NCBI GenBank assembly: GCA_022843465.1
Contig: JALHNO010000017.1
Coordinates: forward strand, 38,244-102,243
Origin: Pseudomonadota bacterium
GTDB taxonomy: Bacteria; Pseudomonadota; Gammaproteobacteria; Xanthomonadales; Ahniellaceae
DNA length: 64,000 nucleotides
Direction: 5' to 3'
The position numbers were made by a program, and so were the translations under genes. Position 1 is the first letter of the stretch; every line of letters begins with the position of its first letter. Under the pieces are notes generated by a model. The model was not told the origin of the DNA, ran no database searches, and worked only from the letters and a program-made list of their open reading frames with translations. Positions 52,967 through 62,490 of this stretch are shown one piece after another.

Positions 52967-55564
52967 TCAGAACGTGTAGCCGACCCGGAAGTAGTAGAAG
53001 CCGCCGTTGAATCCATACGGCGCATGCACCGGATAGGCAGCACCCGCCACCGCAGCACCCCAGGGATTGTCGTCCGGCACCTTGTCGAACAGGTTCTGGG
53101 CGCCGATGTTGAAGTACAGACCGGAGTCGAATTTCCAGCCGGTTTCCAGATCCACGGTCACCGCGCTGCCACCGTAGATCGGCAGGCCGCCGTCTTCGAT
53201 CGACACGACATCGCTGTCCAGATGATCCTCGTAGAAGGAACCGTAGTAGCTGACACGCGTATTCAGGTGCCAGATGCCGCGCTGGTGGTTGACCGAGAAA
53301 TAGCCCTTGGTGCTCGGCAGGGACTCTTCAAGCTTCTTGACGCGGGCCTCGCTGATGATGCCCGGTGTGAAGCTGTCGACCTCGGTATCGTTGAAGTTGA
53401 CTGCCAGCGAGTACGTAGTATCGCCACCGAAGTGATCGCTGTTGAAGCTGGTGACGATATCCAGGCCCGTCGTGGTGGTGTCGAAATCATTGACGAAGAA
53501 GCCAACGCGGCTCAGCGACGCCGCCTCCGGCACACCGGCTGCCACCAGGGCGGCACGGTCGGCATCGGTCAGGGTGAAGTCGGCACTGCGTGCAATCCGA
53601 TCCTCAACCTTGATGTGGTACCAATCGGCCGTGAACAGCCAGGGATCGGCGCTCCAGACCAGACCCAGCGAGGCATTGCGGGATTCCTCGGGCGTCAACG
53701 GCTCGGCACCGTAGAACGCGGCGATCAGGTTGGTCGGTGGCAGGGTGGCGGTGTCGCGCAGTTCGCCGTCGATGAAGGCCGTGGTCACCTGACTCACATT
53801 GGCCTGACCCGGTGTCGGGGCCCGGAAGCCGGTGCTCACTGCAGCGCGCCCAGCGAAGGTATCGGTAAAGTCATAGCGCCCGGTCAGCTTCCAGTTGGTG
53901 GTACCGCCGAAGTCATCGAAGTCCTCGTAACGGACCGCACCGGCCAGCAGCAGACGCTCGGTGAAGCGTGCCTCGGCGTCCAGATAGAGCGCCCAGTTGT
54001 CACGGTCATGCTCACCGGCGGTACGCTGATTGAATCCGGGGAAGCCGTTGGAGCCGATGCCGAAGCCCTGCGAGGTCAGCGGCCCGATCGCGGTGGAAGC
54101 GGCATCGCCGGCACTGATCTCGAAGCTCTCGCGGCGCCATTCAACACCGGCCGCCAGATTCAGCGGATCGACGGTGAAGCTGGTGTTGAAGCTGCGGCTC
54201 AGATCGAAGTTGACGTTGAACTCGGTCTGCTCATTGCCGCCGGGACGGAAGAAGAAGCCATTCGGCTGATTGGCGCCGAGCGAGGCATTGACCGTGTTGT
54301 ACATGATGAAATCGATCTCGTTGCGGCCGTAGGACGCACTGACATCCCAGTACAGCTCGCTGCCCCAGACGCCCTTTGCCCCACCGACCACGGAGGCGTC
54401 CTTCATCTTGCCGCCGAAGCGCGGCGTGAAGCCACCCGGGAACAGTTCGAGGAAGCTGAAGCAGTCGCCCGGCAGCGCGCTGACCAGGGCGCCGATGGTG
54501 GAATACGGAATCAGATTGCCGCTGGCATCGCGCAATGCAATGGTCGGGCAGCTGGCGCCGGTGGGCGAGCCGATCAGGAGCGTCTGGCCGCCATCGTTGG
54601 AGTAGACGCCGCCACGGGTGGTCGGATTGCGATAGTAGAAACCACCATCGACATCTCGGGCCGCGGCATTGCCGAACAGATAGAAATCCGTGGTGTCGTT
54701 GGAGACACCGAGATTGGCGACAAACTTGAAATCGCGCTCGACTTCCGGCGATCCCCAGATCTGTGCCGGATCGGGTACACCAGGATAGCCGGCCGCAGCG
54801 ACTGCGGCAGCATCATCGCGCTGCACGCTGCGCGAGGTCGGATCGGCCGCACGCCACTCGGCGGTGAAGGTCGCAAAACCATCCGCCGACAATGGCAAGC
54901 CGACCTGGGCGTTGTACTGCTGGGTAAAGCCATCGCCCTCGTAGTACTCGCCGCCGAAGACTTCAAAGGAGCCGCCTTCACGCAGCTGCTTCAGTCCGAA
55001 ATTGATCACGCCGGCGATCGCGTCGGAACCGTACTGGGCCGCCGCGCCATCGCGCAGCACTTCGACCTGCTCCAGCGCCATCGACGGGAACACCGAGAGG
55101 TCGGAGCCCTGGGCGCCATCGGACAGACCGTGGCCGAGGAAGGTGATGACCGCCGAGCGATGGCGGCGCTTGCCATTGACCAGGATCAGGGTGTTGTCGG
55201 GCGGCAGGCCGCGCAGATTGGCCGGACGCACCAAGGTCGCGGCGTCGTCGATCGGAATCGTGCTGACATTGAATGAGGGCACCAGCACACGCAGTTGATC
55301 CAGCACATCGGTCAGGCCCTGATTGTGCAGCTCGGTTGCGCTGATGATGTCGATCGGCACCGCCGATTCGGTTTCGGTACGCGCCTTGCTGCGCGTACCC
55401 AGTACGGTGACCAGTTCCATGGTCGTGGCATCGTCTGCCTCGGGTGCCGGCGCTTCCTGCGCCATGACGGCTCCACACAAGCCGAAGGCGGCAACGCCGC
55501 CGAGGGCACACTTCACTCCGAACGCGATCGGATTGGCCGCAAAATTCTGGCGCTTACGCTTCAT
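52967..55564 (-). CDS. TonB-dependent outer-membrane receptor
   Basis: 865 residues. A long basic leader and signal region (KCALGGVAAFGLCGAVMAQ) is followed by MELVTVLGTRSKART as TonB-box zone. The plug has LRGLPPDNTLILVNGKRRHRSAV and LEQVEVLRDGAAAQYGSDAIAGVINF, the latter a strong TBDR plug signature. The barrel ends in GFYYFRVGYTF. This branch with GLPPDNTLILVNGKRRH is typical of receptors of Xanthomonadales and Caulobacter-like bacteria, whose ligands are mostly unknown. No periplasmic or ABC partner is adjacent. It is divergent from the transglutaminase-like gene. Confidence 0.93.
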   Translation of the reverse strand: MKRKRQNFAANPIAFGVKCALGGVAAFGLCGAVMAQEAPAPEADDATTMELVTVLGTRSKARTETESAVPIDIISATELHNQGLTDVLDQLRVLVPSFNVSTIPIDDAATLVRPANLRGLPPDNTLILVNGKRRHRSAVITFLGHGLSDGAQGSDLSVFPSMALEQVEVLRDGAAAQYGSDAIAGVINFGLKQLREGGSFEVFGGEYYEGDGFTQQYNAQVGLPLSADGFATFTAEWRAADPTSRSVQRDDAAAVAAAGYPGVPDPAQIWGSPEVERDFKFVANLGVSNDTTDFYLFGNAAARDVDGGFYYRNPTTRGGVYSNDGGQTLLIGSPTGASCPTIALRDASGNLIPYSTIGALVSALPGDCFSFLELFPGGFTPRFGGKMKDASVVGGAKGVWGSELYWDVSASYGRNEIDFIMYNTVNASLGANQPNGFFFRPGGNEQTEFNVNFDLSRSFNTSFTVDPLNLAAGVEWRRESFEISAGDAASTAIGPLTSQGFGIGSNGFPGFNQRTAGEHDRDNWALYLDAEARFTERLLLAGAVRYEDFDDFGGTTNWKLTGRYDFTDTFAGRAAVSTGFRAPTPGQANVSQVTTAFIDGELRDTATLPPTNLIAAFYGAEPLTPEESRNASLGLVWSADPWLFTADWYHIKVEDRIARSADFTLTDADRAALVAAGVPEAASLSRVGFFVNDFDTTTTGLDIVTSFNSDHFGGDTTYSLAVNFNDTEVDSFTPGIISEARVKKLEESLPSTKGYFSVNHQRGIWHLNTRVSYYGSFYEDHLDSDVVSIEDGGLPIYGGSAVTVDLETGWKFDSGLYFNIGAQNLFDKVPDDNPWGAAVAGAAYPVHAPYGFNGGFYYFRVGYTF

Positions 55565-55897
55565 CGGTCAGTACTCCCCATTGTTCAACCCTGTTGGCAG
55601 CCGGAGCGCGGGACGGTCTCCGCCGCCGGACGCTTCGGTCACTGCCAAGTTTCATGTTGCCGCGGCAACGACTCGGACCCGCCAAAACCAGCCGCCGGCC
55701 CTTAGCCAATTTTTAACATCTGTGAGGGCATTCGTCCACTACAGCCCAGTAGCGTCCAGAACACTCGGCGAACGCGGCGTCGCGCTGTGCGGCGATACAC
55801 ACTTCTGAACTTGTGCCGCGCGCCGCGTTCAGTCATCAGTTGCAAGAATACGCCGACCCAAGGACCCTTCCCGTTCCGATTTTGGAGATCCCCCCAG
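55565..55897. other. Gene-free divergent promoter region (TonB receptor / transglutaminase)
   Basis: About 330 bases between outward genes. An AT-richer spot (TAGCCAATTTTTAACATCTG, ~55703-55722) stands out and may hold a promoter. GATTTTGGAGATCC gives a GGAG ribosome-binding site ahead of the plus gene. No repeat family or small gene was recognised. Confidence 0.5.
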
Positions 55898-57337
55898 ATG
55901 ACCCTTCGCCAGCTCTGCTTCTTCTGCCTGACGCTGGCCACTTCGGCCGATCTTCGCGCCGCCGAAAGCGACTGGATGAAGGTCCTGTTGCAAGGTCAGC
56001 AGATTGGTCACATCGAACACAGCCGGCGCGTCATCGGCGATACCGTGATCACCAGCGAGCGCTTCGAAGCCAGCTTTGCCCGCGCCGGCACCTCGCTGAA
56101 GATGATCACCGAGGAAACCCATCGCGAGTCGATCGACGGCAAGCCATTGGGCTTCAGCACGCTTACCGATCTCGGCGGCATGGCGCAGCTCAGCGAAGGC
56201 GCGATCGCCGCGGATGGCAAGCTGAGCGTGCTGCGCAGCCAGGGCGGCACCGTGCGCACCGAGGAAACGCGGTACCCGAGTGGTGCCCTGCTCAGCGAGG
56301 GCGCGCGCCTGCTGGAGGCACGCAGCGATCTGAAGGCTGGTGAGGAGATCAGTTTCCAGACCTTTGTCGCCAGCCAGATGGAAGCCGTCGATGTCCGCGT
56401 CAAGTACATCGGCGATGAGACCGTCGAGATCGATGGCAAGGCGGTCCCCGCGCGCCATACCGAGCAGACACTTTCGCTCGCGGGCAGCCCGATGGTGATC
56501 CAGTCCTGGGCCGATGCCGATGGTCGCCTGCTGCGCAGCCTGACGCCGATGTTCGGCATGCAACTGGAAATGCTGGCGAGTGACTCCAGCGCGGCCCAGC
56601 ATCGCGATCCGGTCACCGATCTGCTGGGCCTCACGGTAGTCGCCGCGCCGCGAGCGCTGTCCGCTGAAGAGCGCGCCGGTGATCTGCGTTATCAACTGAA
56701 GCTGGCTGCGCAGGGCATGGCGCAGAACTTCCCGGCCGATGAACAGCAACTGGTGGCCGACGGCAATGACTGGCAGCTGCTGGTCGATGCGCCGCCCTAC
56801 CGTGCGTCCAAGGTCGGCGACCAGGCGCCAGCGGCTTCCCATAGTGCGGCATCCAGCTGGGTCCAGAGCGACGCCGCCGAGATCATGCGATTCGCGAAGA
56901 AGGCCACGGCAAAATCGACCGACGCCGGCAGCCGCATGCAGGCGCTGCAAACTGCGGTCGGCAAGCACATCAACAGCAAGAATCTGCGCGTCGGCTATGC
57001 CAGCGCCCTGGAGGCCCTGCGCATGCGCGAAGGTGATTGCACCGAGCATGCCCTGCTGCTGGCCGCCGCCGGTCGCGCAGTCGGGATACCCACTCGCGTC
57101 GCCGTCGGCCTGGCCTATATCGATGCCTTCGCCGATCACAAGCAGGTCTTTGTGCCGCACGCCTGGGTGCAGGCCTGGGTCGATGGCCGCTGGACCAGCT
57201 TCGATGCCGCGCTCGGTGGATTCGACAGTGGGCATATCGCACTGGCCACCGGCGAGGGCGATCCTGCTACGTTCTTTGGCAGCATCAACCTGCTCGGCAA
57301 TGTCCGTATCCAGGCGATCGAGGCGGTCGCCCACTGA
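55898..57337 (+). CDS. Secreted transglutaminase-like cysteine protein
   Basis: 479 residues from the ATG at 55898 with a signal peptide (LCFFCLTLATSADLRAA); the frame is open upstream but unlike a coding start. Residues ~25-330 are beta-rich, of a kind seen with bacterial transglutaminase-like proteins. The core domain has the Cys-His-Asp triad: Cys in MREGDCTEHALLLAAAGRA (~380), His in VPHAWVQAWVDG (~420) and Asp in WTSFDAALGG (~434). Such proteins may cross-link or cleave amide bonds in the periplasm. It is coupled to the next gene by TGATG. Confidence 0.87.
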   Translation: MTLRQLCFFCLTLATSADLRAAESDWMKVLLQGQQIGHIEHSRRVIGDTVITSERFEASFARAGTSLKMITEETHRESIDGKPLGFSTLTDLGGMAQLSEGAIAADGKLSVLRSQGGTVRTEETRYPSGALLSEGARLLEARSDLKAGEEISFQTFVASQMEAVDVRVKYIGDETVEIDGKAVPARHTEQTLSLAGSPMVIQSWADADGRLLRSLTPMFGMQLEMLASDSSAAQHRDPVTDLLGLTVVAAPRALSAEERAGDLRYQLKLAAQGMAQNFPADEQQLVADGNDWQLLVDAPPYRASKVGDQAPAASHSAASSWVQSDAAEIMRFAKKATAKSTDAGSRMQALQTAVGKHINSKNLRVGYASALEALRMREGDCTEHALLLAAAGRAVGIPTRVAVGLAYIDAFADHKQVFVPHAWVQAWVDGRWTSFDAALGGFDSGHIALATGEGDPATFFGSINLLGNVRIQAIEAVAH

Positions 57338-58239
57338 TGCACCTGCCCCGCCTCGCCGCCATCGCGCTGCTTGTCGCCTGGTGCGGCGAGGGTCTGCGCG
57401 CCGAAGGCAAGGCGGCCGAAGTGATCGGAATGGTGCGCGAGAGCCGCATCGACGAGATCAGCGGCGCTGCGGTCTCGCAGCGCGATCGCAGCCACCTCTT
57501 TGTCGTCAACGACAGTCAGAACGGCGCCTGGTTGCATCTGATCCGCCGTGACGGCGGCAGTCTCGGCAAACTGCGTGTCAACGATGCCGAGAACCACGAC
57601 TGGGAAGATCTCAGCGCGTTTGAACTGGACGGCACACCCTATCTGCTGATCGCCGATACCGGCGACAACGGCGGGCTGCGCAGCACGCTCGAACTGCTGA
57701 TCGTTGTCGAACCGGAATTGCCGCTTGCCGAATCCGTCGATATCGCCTGGCGGATTCCCTTCAGCCTGCCCGAAGGGGCGCGCGACATCGAAGCCGTCGC
57801 CGTGGATGTCCAGGCCTCGGCGGTCTATCTGGTTGCCAAGCGGCATTTTCCGCGCGTGTTGTATCGACTGCCCCTGCGTCCATCGCCGAGCGATGCGGCC
57901 CTGGTCGCCGAACATCTCGGTACCTTCGATACGCTGCCGCCGGCGACCGCGGATGAACGCATGCGCGATCCCAAATTCGGCCGCTTCCGCGGCGACATCA
58001 CCTCGCTCGCGCTCGATCCGGCCGGAAATTTCGCGCTCGTGCTGAGCTACCGCGAGCTCTACTACTACGCCCGCCAACCCGGCGAGAGCTGGCTCAACGC
58101 ATTGCAGGCGCAACCCAGACCGCTGCTGCTGCCGGCCATGCCGCAGGCCGAGGCGGTCGCCATCGACGCCACGGACGGCGCCGCGATCGTGCTCTCCGAG
58201 CGCCTGCTGGCGCCGATTTACCGGCTGCCGCTGCGCTGA
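57337..58239 (+). CDS. Secreted beta-propeller-like protein, function unknown
   Basis: 300 residues; its ATG shares the last base of the transglutaminase stop. Signal peptide (LAAIALLVAWCGEGLRA). Repeated motifs around HLFVVNDSQNGAWLHLI, DWEDLSAFELDGTPYLLIADTGDN, RDIEAVAVDVQASAVYLVAKR and PQAEAVAIDATDGAAIVLSE suggest a propeller of four to six blades. The DWEDL/ADTGDN pair is seen in many hypothetical secreted proteins. Function is unknown; the tight coupling suggests it acts with the transglutaminase-like protein. Confidence 0.75.
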   Translation: MHLPRLAAIALLVAWCGEGLRAEGKAAEVIGMVRESRIDEISGAAVSQRDRSHLFVVNDSQNGAWLHLIRRDGGSLGKLRVNDAENHDWEDLSAFELDGTPYLLIADTGDNGGLRSTLELLIVVEPELPLAESVDIAWRIPFSLPEGARDIEAVAVDVQASAVYLVAKRHFPRVLYRLPLRPSPSDAALVAEHLGTFDTLPPATADERMRDPKFGRFRGDITSLALDPAGNFALVLSYRELYYYARQPGESWLNALQAQPRPLLLPAMPQAEAVAIDATDGAAIVLSERLLAPIYRLPLR

Positions 58240-58266
58240 GCCCAGCCGCCCGCTGAGCCGCTTGCA

Positions 58267-58289
58267 TTTGATATCGTTTTGATATCAAA
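58267..58289. promoter_or_regulatory. Palindromic operator candidate of the stomatin/Arc operon
   Basis: TTTGATATC, five bases, then GATATCAAA form a perfect 9-bp inverted repeat ending 24 bp before the ATG of the SPFH gene. The second gene of this operon encodes an Arc-type ribbon-helix-helix protein, which commonly binds such short palindromes, so autoregulation is likely. The stretch is markedly AT-rich against its surroundings. Confidence 0.6.
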
Positions 58290-58313
58290 TAGCCGCGAAC
58301 TCAGGAGCACACC

Positions 58314-59177
58314 ATGAACCAGAACGCCGAAATCAACGAACGCAATCTCAACACGCTGGCCGGAATCCCGATGGTTCTGCTGCTGCTGGTGTTCACCCTG
58401 GGCGTGCTGCCCGCCCTCGCCTTCACCGGATTCCGACTGCTCGTCATCCCGGTCGGCATCATCACCTTCTTCTGCTGGTTCGGCCTGTTCATGGTCCAGC
58501 CCAACCAGGGCGTGGTCCTGCAATTGTTTGGCCGCTACATCGGCACTGCGCGCGAGCCCGGACTGCGTTGGGCCAATCCGTTCTACTCGAAGAAAGCGGT
58601 ATCGCTGCGCATCCGCAACTTCGAATCGAACAAGCTCAAGGTCAATGACCTCGAGGGTTCGCCGATCGAGATCGCCGCCGTGGTCGTCTGGCAGGTGGTC
58701 GATACCGCCGAAGCCACCTTCTCGGTCGACGACTACGAGAATTTTGTGCACGTACAGTCGGAAGCCGCGCTGCGGCAGTCGGCCACCAGTTACCCCTATG
58801 ACCAGCACGACGACCAGCACATTTCCCTGCGCAGCCACACCCAGGAAATCGCCGATCATCTGCGCAAGGAGATCCAGGATCGACTGACCAGCGCCGGCGT
58901 CAAGGTGCTCGAATCGCGCATCTCGCATCTCGCCTACGCCCAGGAAATTGCCCAGGCCATGCTGCAACGCCAGCAGGCCGGCGCGATCATCGCCGCCCGC
59001 ACCAAGATCGTAGAAGGCGCCGTCACCATGGTGCACATGGCGCTCGAACAACTCGCCGAGCGCGGCGTGGTCACCCTCGACGAAGAGCGCAAGGCACAGA
59101 TGGTATCCAACCTGCTGGTCGTGCTCTGCGGCGAGCGCGGCACCCAGCCGATCGTCAACGCCGGCTCGATCTACTGA
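58314..59177 (+). CDS. SPFH/Band 7 (stomatin-like) membrane protein
   Basis: 287 residues. Two adjoining hydrophobic segments ([16 protein letters not shown] and [20 protein letters not shown]) form an N-terminal anchor. The Band 7/PHB domain follows ([30 protein letters not shown] ... [18 protein letters not shown] region), with a helical C-terminal part [44 protein letters not shown] proteins form ring-like membrane scaffolds that organise proteases or transporters. No NfeD-type partner gene is present; instead an Arc-like gene follows 11 bp downstream. Confidence 0.9.
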   Translation: MNQNAEINERNLNTLAGIPMVLLLLVFTLGVLPALAFTGFRLLVIPVGIITFFCWFGLFMVQPNQGVVLQLFGRYIGTAREPGLRWANPFYSKKAVSLRIRNFESNKLKVNDLEGSPIEIAAVVVWQVVDTAEATFSVDDYENFVHVQSEAALRQSATSYPYDQHDDQHISLRSHTQEIADHLRKEIQDRLTSAGVKVLESRISHLAYAQEIAQAMLQRQQAGAIIAARTKIVEGAVTMVHMALEQLAERGVVTLDEERKAQMVSNLLVVLCGERGTQPIVNAGSIY

Positions 59178-59188
59178 CCGGCGCCCCT

Positions 59189-59383
59189 GTGAGCGAAAAG
59201 AAAGCCTACCCGCTGCGGATCAACGCTGCCGTGCTCGACGCGATGCAGCGCTGGTCCGACGACGAACTGCGCAGCCTCAACGCACAGATCGAGTACGTCC
59301 TCCGCGATGCGTTGCGCAAGGCGGGTAGGCAGGGCGAAGCGGCGGAGCACAGTACGCCGGCAACGCAGCAGAAGAAGGGCTGA
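59189..59383 (+). CDS. Arc-family ribbon-helix-helix DNA-binding protein
   Basis: 64 residues from a GTG. The RHH fold is plain: strand AYPLRIN, helix AAVLDAMQRWSDDE, turn, helix LNAQIEYVLRDALRKAG. The pattern KKAYPLRINAAVLDAMQRW is that of Arc-like proteins coupled to SPFH genes. The C-terminal ~18 residues are a polar tail. It lies 11 bp behind the SPFH gene, clearly in the same operon, and is the probable ligand of the palindrome at 58267-58289. Confidence 0.85.
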   Translation: MSEKKAYPLRINAAVLDAMQRWSDDELRSLNAQIEYVLRDALRKAGRQGEAAEHSTPATQQKKG

Positions 59384-59440
59384 TCGCTGCACCGCTGAAC
59401 ACTCTGATTGGATTTCTGTTCTTCGCTGAGAAATCTGCAC

Positions 59441-60049
59441 TCAGCGCGGCCCCTGGTCGCGCCAATGCTCTGGGTCGAAATCGGCGAAGTCGATTCGCCC
59501 GAAGTCCTTGGGTGGCGTGGAGACAGTGCGCTCCAGATTGTCCGGCGCGCCGGCATGGAAGGAAACCTCCTCCACCCTCACGAGTTGCCAGGTAGCGTGC
59601 CGCCGCGACCAGGCGAATGTCGTATCGATGCCCCAGCGCCAGCCACTGCCACCAGCGTGCGACACCGTGAACCCGCGGTCAGCGACAGCAATATCCTGGA
59701 AGGGATCGCCCATGGTCCCGCCGCACGACGCGCAGTACACGAGCCGATCATTGCGCGCATGGAGCGCGAGCCGCCCATTCGCCCCGCGCATCAGTAGCAA
59801 CGATGGGCGCTGTACCTCCTCGCTCGAATCCAGGGCTGGGTCCGATGCACGCTCCAGGACCAGCACAGCGTCCTCGCGGCCATCGCCGTTCAGATCCGCC
59901 TGCAACAACGCCAATACCTGCGTGTCCGGTTCGACGAAGGGCGACAGCTCATCGGGTAGCGTTTCGCCGTCGGCCGAAACGGCAGCGACCGACGCCGAGT
60001 TCGCTGTGAGCAGAACAGAAAATGCGATCGCAATTCGCAGCATCGACAT
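59441..60049 (-). CDS. Secreted protein with an FG-GAP-like motif, function unknown
   Basis: 202 residues from the ATG at 60049 (a second ATG is at 60043), with a signal peptide (LRIAIAFSVLLTANSASVAA). An FG-GAP/VCBS-like calcium loop is seen in ADLNGDGREDAVLVLE, followed by two cysteines in VYCASCGG and beta-rich sequence (FTWSRRHATWQLVRVEEV region). I do not recognise the family beyond the loop. The longer upstream frame runs into the 187-bp repeat array and was rejected. Confidence 0.65.
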   Translation of the reverse strand: MSMLRIAIAFSVLLTANSASVAAVSADGETLPDELSPFVEPDTQVLALLQADLNGDGREDAVLVLERASDPALDSSEEVQRPSLLLMRGANGRLALHARNDRLVYCASCGGTMGDPFQDIAVADRGFTVSHAGGSGWRWGIDTTFAWSRRHATWQLVRVEEVSFHAGAPDNLERTVSTPPKDFGRIDFADFDPEHWRDQGPR

Positions 60050-60176
60050 CGTGGCAATCCTCGCGCCGAGCAGACTTCCAGACCGTGGCAAATCTCCCGC
60101 ACGCTCAACCTCGCCGGCAACCGCCCGACAAGCGTGTCGCATTGTAGCAATGGGTCTGCCGGGGCTGGAAGCAGTG

Positions 60177-61425
60177 GTCTGACCGCAGCGACGGAATGCA
60201 TCGCTTGCCCACAATTGAACACCCCGATCCGCACCATCAGTCAGAACGGAGGTGGGAAGGTCTGCGCGGCGGATTCCTCTCCGGGGGATCCGCCCTACTT
60301 GCTGCCCACCACGGCGTTCAACCCGATGTAGGGCGGGTCCCGCATCGCGGTACCCGCCGCGTGGTCTGACCGCAGCGGCGGAATGCATCGCTTGCCCAGA
60401 ATTGAACACTCTGATCCGCACCATCAGTCAGAACGGAGGTGGGAAGGTCTGCGCGGCGGATTCCTCTCCGAGGGATCCGCCCTACTTGCTGCCCATCACG
60501 GCGTTCTACCCGATGTAGGGCGGGTCCCGCATCGCGGTACCCGCCGCGTGGTCTGACCGCAGCGACGGAATGCATCGCTTGCCCACAATTGAACACCCCG
60601 ATCCGCACCATCAATCTGCACGGAGCTCGGCAGGTCTGCGCGGTGGATTCCTCTTCGAGGGATCCGCCCTACTTGCTGCCCATCACGGCGATCTACCCGA
60701 TGCAGGGCGGGTCCCGCATCGCGGTACCCGCCGCGTGGTCTGACCGCAGCGGCCGAATGCATCGCTTGCCCAGAATTGAACACTCCGATCCGCACCATCA
60801 GTCAGAACGGAGGTCGGCAGGTCTGCGCGGCGGATTCCTCTTCGAGGGATCCGCCCTACTTGCTGCCCATCACGGCGATCTACCCGATGCAGGGCGGGTC
60901 CCGCATCGCGGTACCCGCCGCGTGGTCTGACCGCAGCGGCGGAATGCATCGCTTGCCCAGAATTGAACACTCTGATCCGCACCATCAGTCAGAACGGAGG
61001 TGGGAAGGTCTGCGCGGCGGATTCCTCTCCGAGGGATCCGCCCTACTTGCTGCCCATCACGGCGTTCTACCCGATGTAGGGCGGGTCCCGCATCGCGGTA
61101 CCCGCCGCGTGGTCTGACCGCAGCGGCCGAATGCATCGCTTGCCCAGAATTGAACACTCCGATCCGCACCATCAGTCAGAACGGAGGTCGGCAGGTCTGC
61201 GCGGCGGATTCCTCTCCGAGGGATCCGCCCTACTTGCTGCCCACCACGGCGTTCAACCCGATGTAGGGCGGGTCCCGCATCGCGGTACCCGCCGCGTGAT
61301 CTGACCGCAGCGACGGAATGCATCGCTTGCCCAGAATTGAACACTCCGATCCGCACGATCAATCTGCACGGAGCTCGGCAGGTCTGCGCGGTGGATTCCT
61401 CTCCGAGGAACCCGCCCTACTTGCT
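60177..61425. repeat. 187-bp tandem array, about 6.7 units
   Basis: Unit starts (TCTGACCGCAGCG) are at 60177, 60364, 60551, 60738, 60925, 61112 and 61299, always 187 bp apart. Each unit contains two hairpins: GGCGGATTCCTC...GGGATCCGCC and GCGGGTCCCGCATCGCGGTACCCGC. Units come in two or three sequence flavours (AATCTGCACGGAGCTCGG versus AGTCAGAACGGAGGT(C/G)GG) mixed along the array. It lies upstream of the FG-GAP-like gene. All open frames across it repeat every 187 bp and are not genes. Confidence 0.95.
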
Positions 61426-61524
61426 TGGTGGTTGGGGGGCGGGTTGTGGCCGGTCCCGCTCCATCGTCTTGGGAGACTCACCCCGGATCATTGTTCACCC
61501 GAGGCAGCTTTACGGAGTTCAGGT

Positions 61525-62337
61525 TCAGCCGCCGCCTGGGGTGGGATACAGGTACTCACCGCCATCCTTCGGCGGATTGGGTTTCAGATACGGCGATGTC
61601 GCATTCAAATCCATCTGGAAGGGCCCCAATCCTCGCTGCGCGCGCGCAGCGATCACCTCTTCCAGCCGCATCCGGGCGAGACCCAAGGCCATGTAGACCT
61701 GACTGGGGTCGACGCCGCCTGGGGTCGATGTCCGCAGCCTTTCCAGCGCGAGTTCATCACCCATCAGATAGGCAAGAAAGTAGTACTGGGCAGCCATCGA
61801 CCAGTTCTCGAAGTCACGCGGGTCGTCGGCATTCGGCGGATTGCAATTGGTCAGACAAAGATCGCCCGCGAGTCGTGCAGCTTCGGTCGATCCCAGCACC
61901 GTACCCTCATCGCACCAGAACAGCGCTTCCTTGATGCCGGCTTCGGAAGGGTCAGCATCAACCAGACGACGGGCCAGTTCCAGCATTGCTTTGACATCAC
62001 CGCTATGACCTCTAGTGCGCAGATCCTCAATGCTCAGTGCTGCCGGTGCGAGCCCTGCCGTCGGGCTGCTTGTAGTGTTGCCTGTCTGCCCGGCCATCGT
62101 AGGTGTTGCTGGCGCAAGCGCCAGAGTGATGGGATCCACTCGGGTGGGCACATCTTCTGACGGTTTCGGTGGCAGACCAGTTCCGGCCGTACTAGCCGCG
62201 ACAGCCTCACTGCGCGACTGTCCCCTGGCGCCTTCGGCAACCGGGGATTGGTTTAGCGCCCAAGCAGCAGCCAGTACCAAAACAGCCACCAGCGCAAAAC
62301 CAACCAGAATGGGGCGAGATAGCAGCACTGGGCTCAT
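61525..62337 (-). CDS. Membrane-anchored protein of unknown function
   Basis: 270 residues from the ATG at 62337 (MSPVLLSRPILVGFALVAVLVLAAAWAL), a single N-terminal membrane helix. A Ser/Thr/Pro/Ala-rich linker (~30-100) follows, then a helical region with Sel1/TPR-like spacing (GDVKAMLELARRLVDADPSEAGIKEALFWCDEG region; YYFLAYLMGDELALERLR). The last ~30 residues are Pro/Gly-rich (YLKPNPPKDGGEYLYPTPGGG region). Periplasmic location is likely. It may form an operon with the truncated gene next to it. Confidence 0.65.
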   Translation of the reverse strand: MSPVLLSRPILVGFALVAVLVLAAAWALNQSPVAEGARGQSRSEAVAASTAGTGLPPKPSEDVPTRVDPITLALAPATPTMAGQTGNTTSSPTAGLAPAALSIEDLRTRGHSGDVKAMLELARRLVDADPSEAGIKEALFWCDEGTVLGSTEAARLAGDLCLTNCNPPNADDPRDFENWSMAAQYYFLAYLMGDELALERLRTSTPGGVDPSQVYMALGLARMRLEEVIAARAQRGLGPFQMDLNATSPYLKPNPPKDGGEYLYPTPGGG

Positions 62338-62490
62338 AGACCTCGTAACACATGGTTTGGAAGTTCTCGGAACCCTCCCAGCAGATCCAAGAATGCGCAT
62401 CTGGGACACTGTGGGATGCCATCAATTGGCGCTTGAATCACATTAATGTGCGTATTGCGGGCACCGGCGCTTGCCAATCAGGCCAGCTCA

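Noticed and set aside
52940..55276. 778-codon plus-strand frame opposite the TonB receptor
   Set aside because: High-GC shadow; the minus-strand frame has a signal peptide, plug motifs and barrel C-terminus, and the plus frame has none.
60252..61362. Frames of ~100 codons on both strands that repeat every 187 bp
   Set aside because: They mirror the array period, lack ribosome-binding sites and have no family resemblance.
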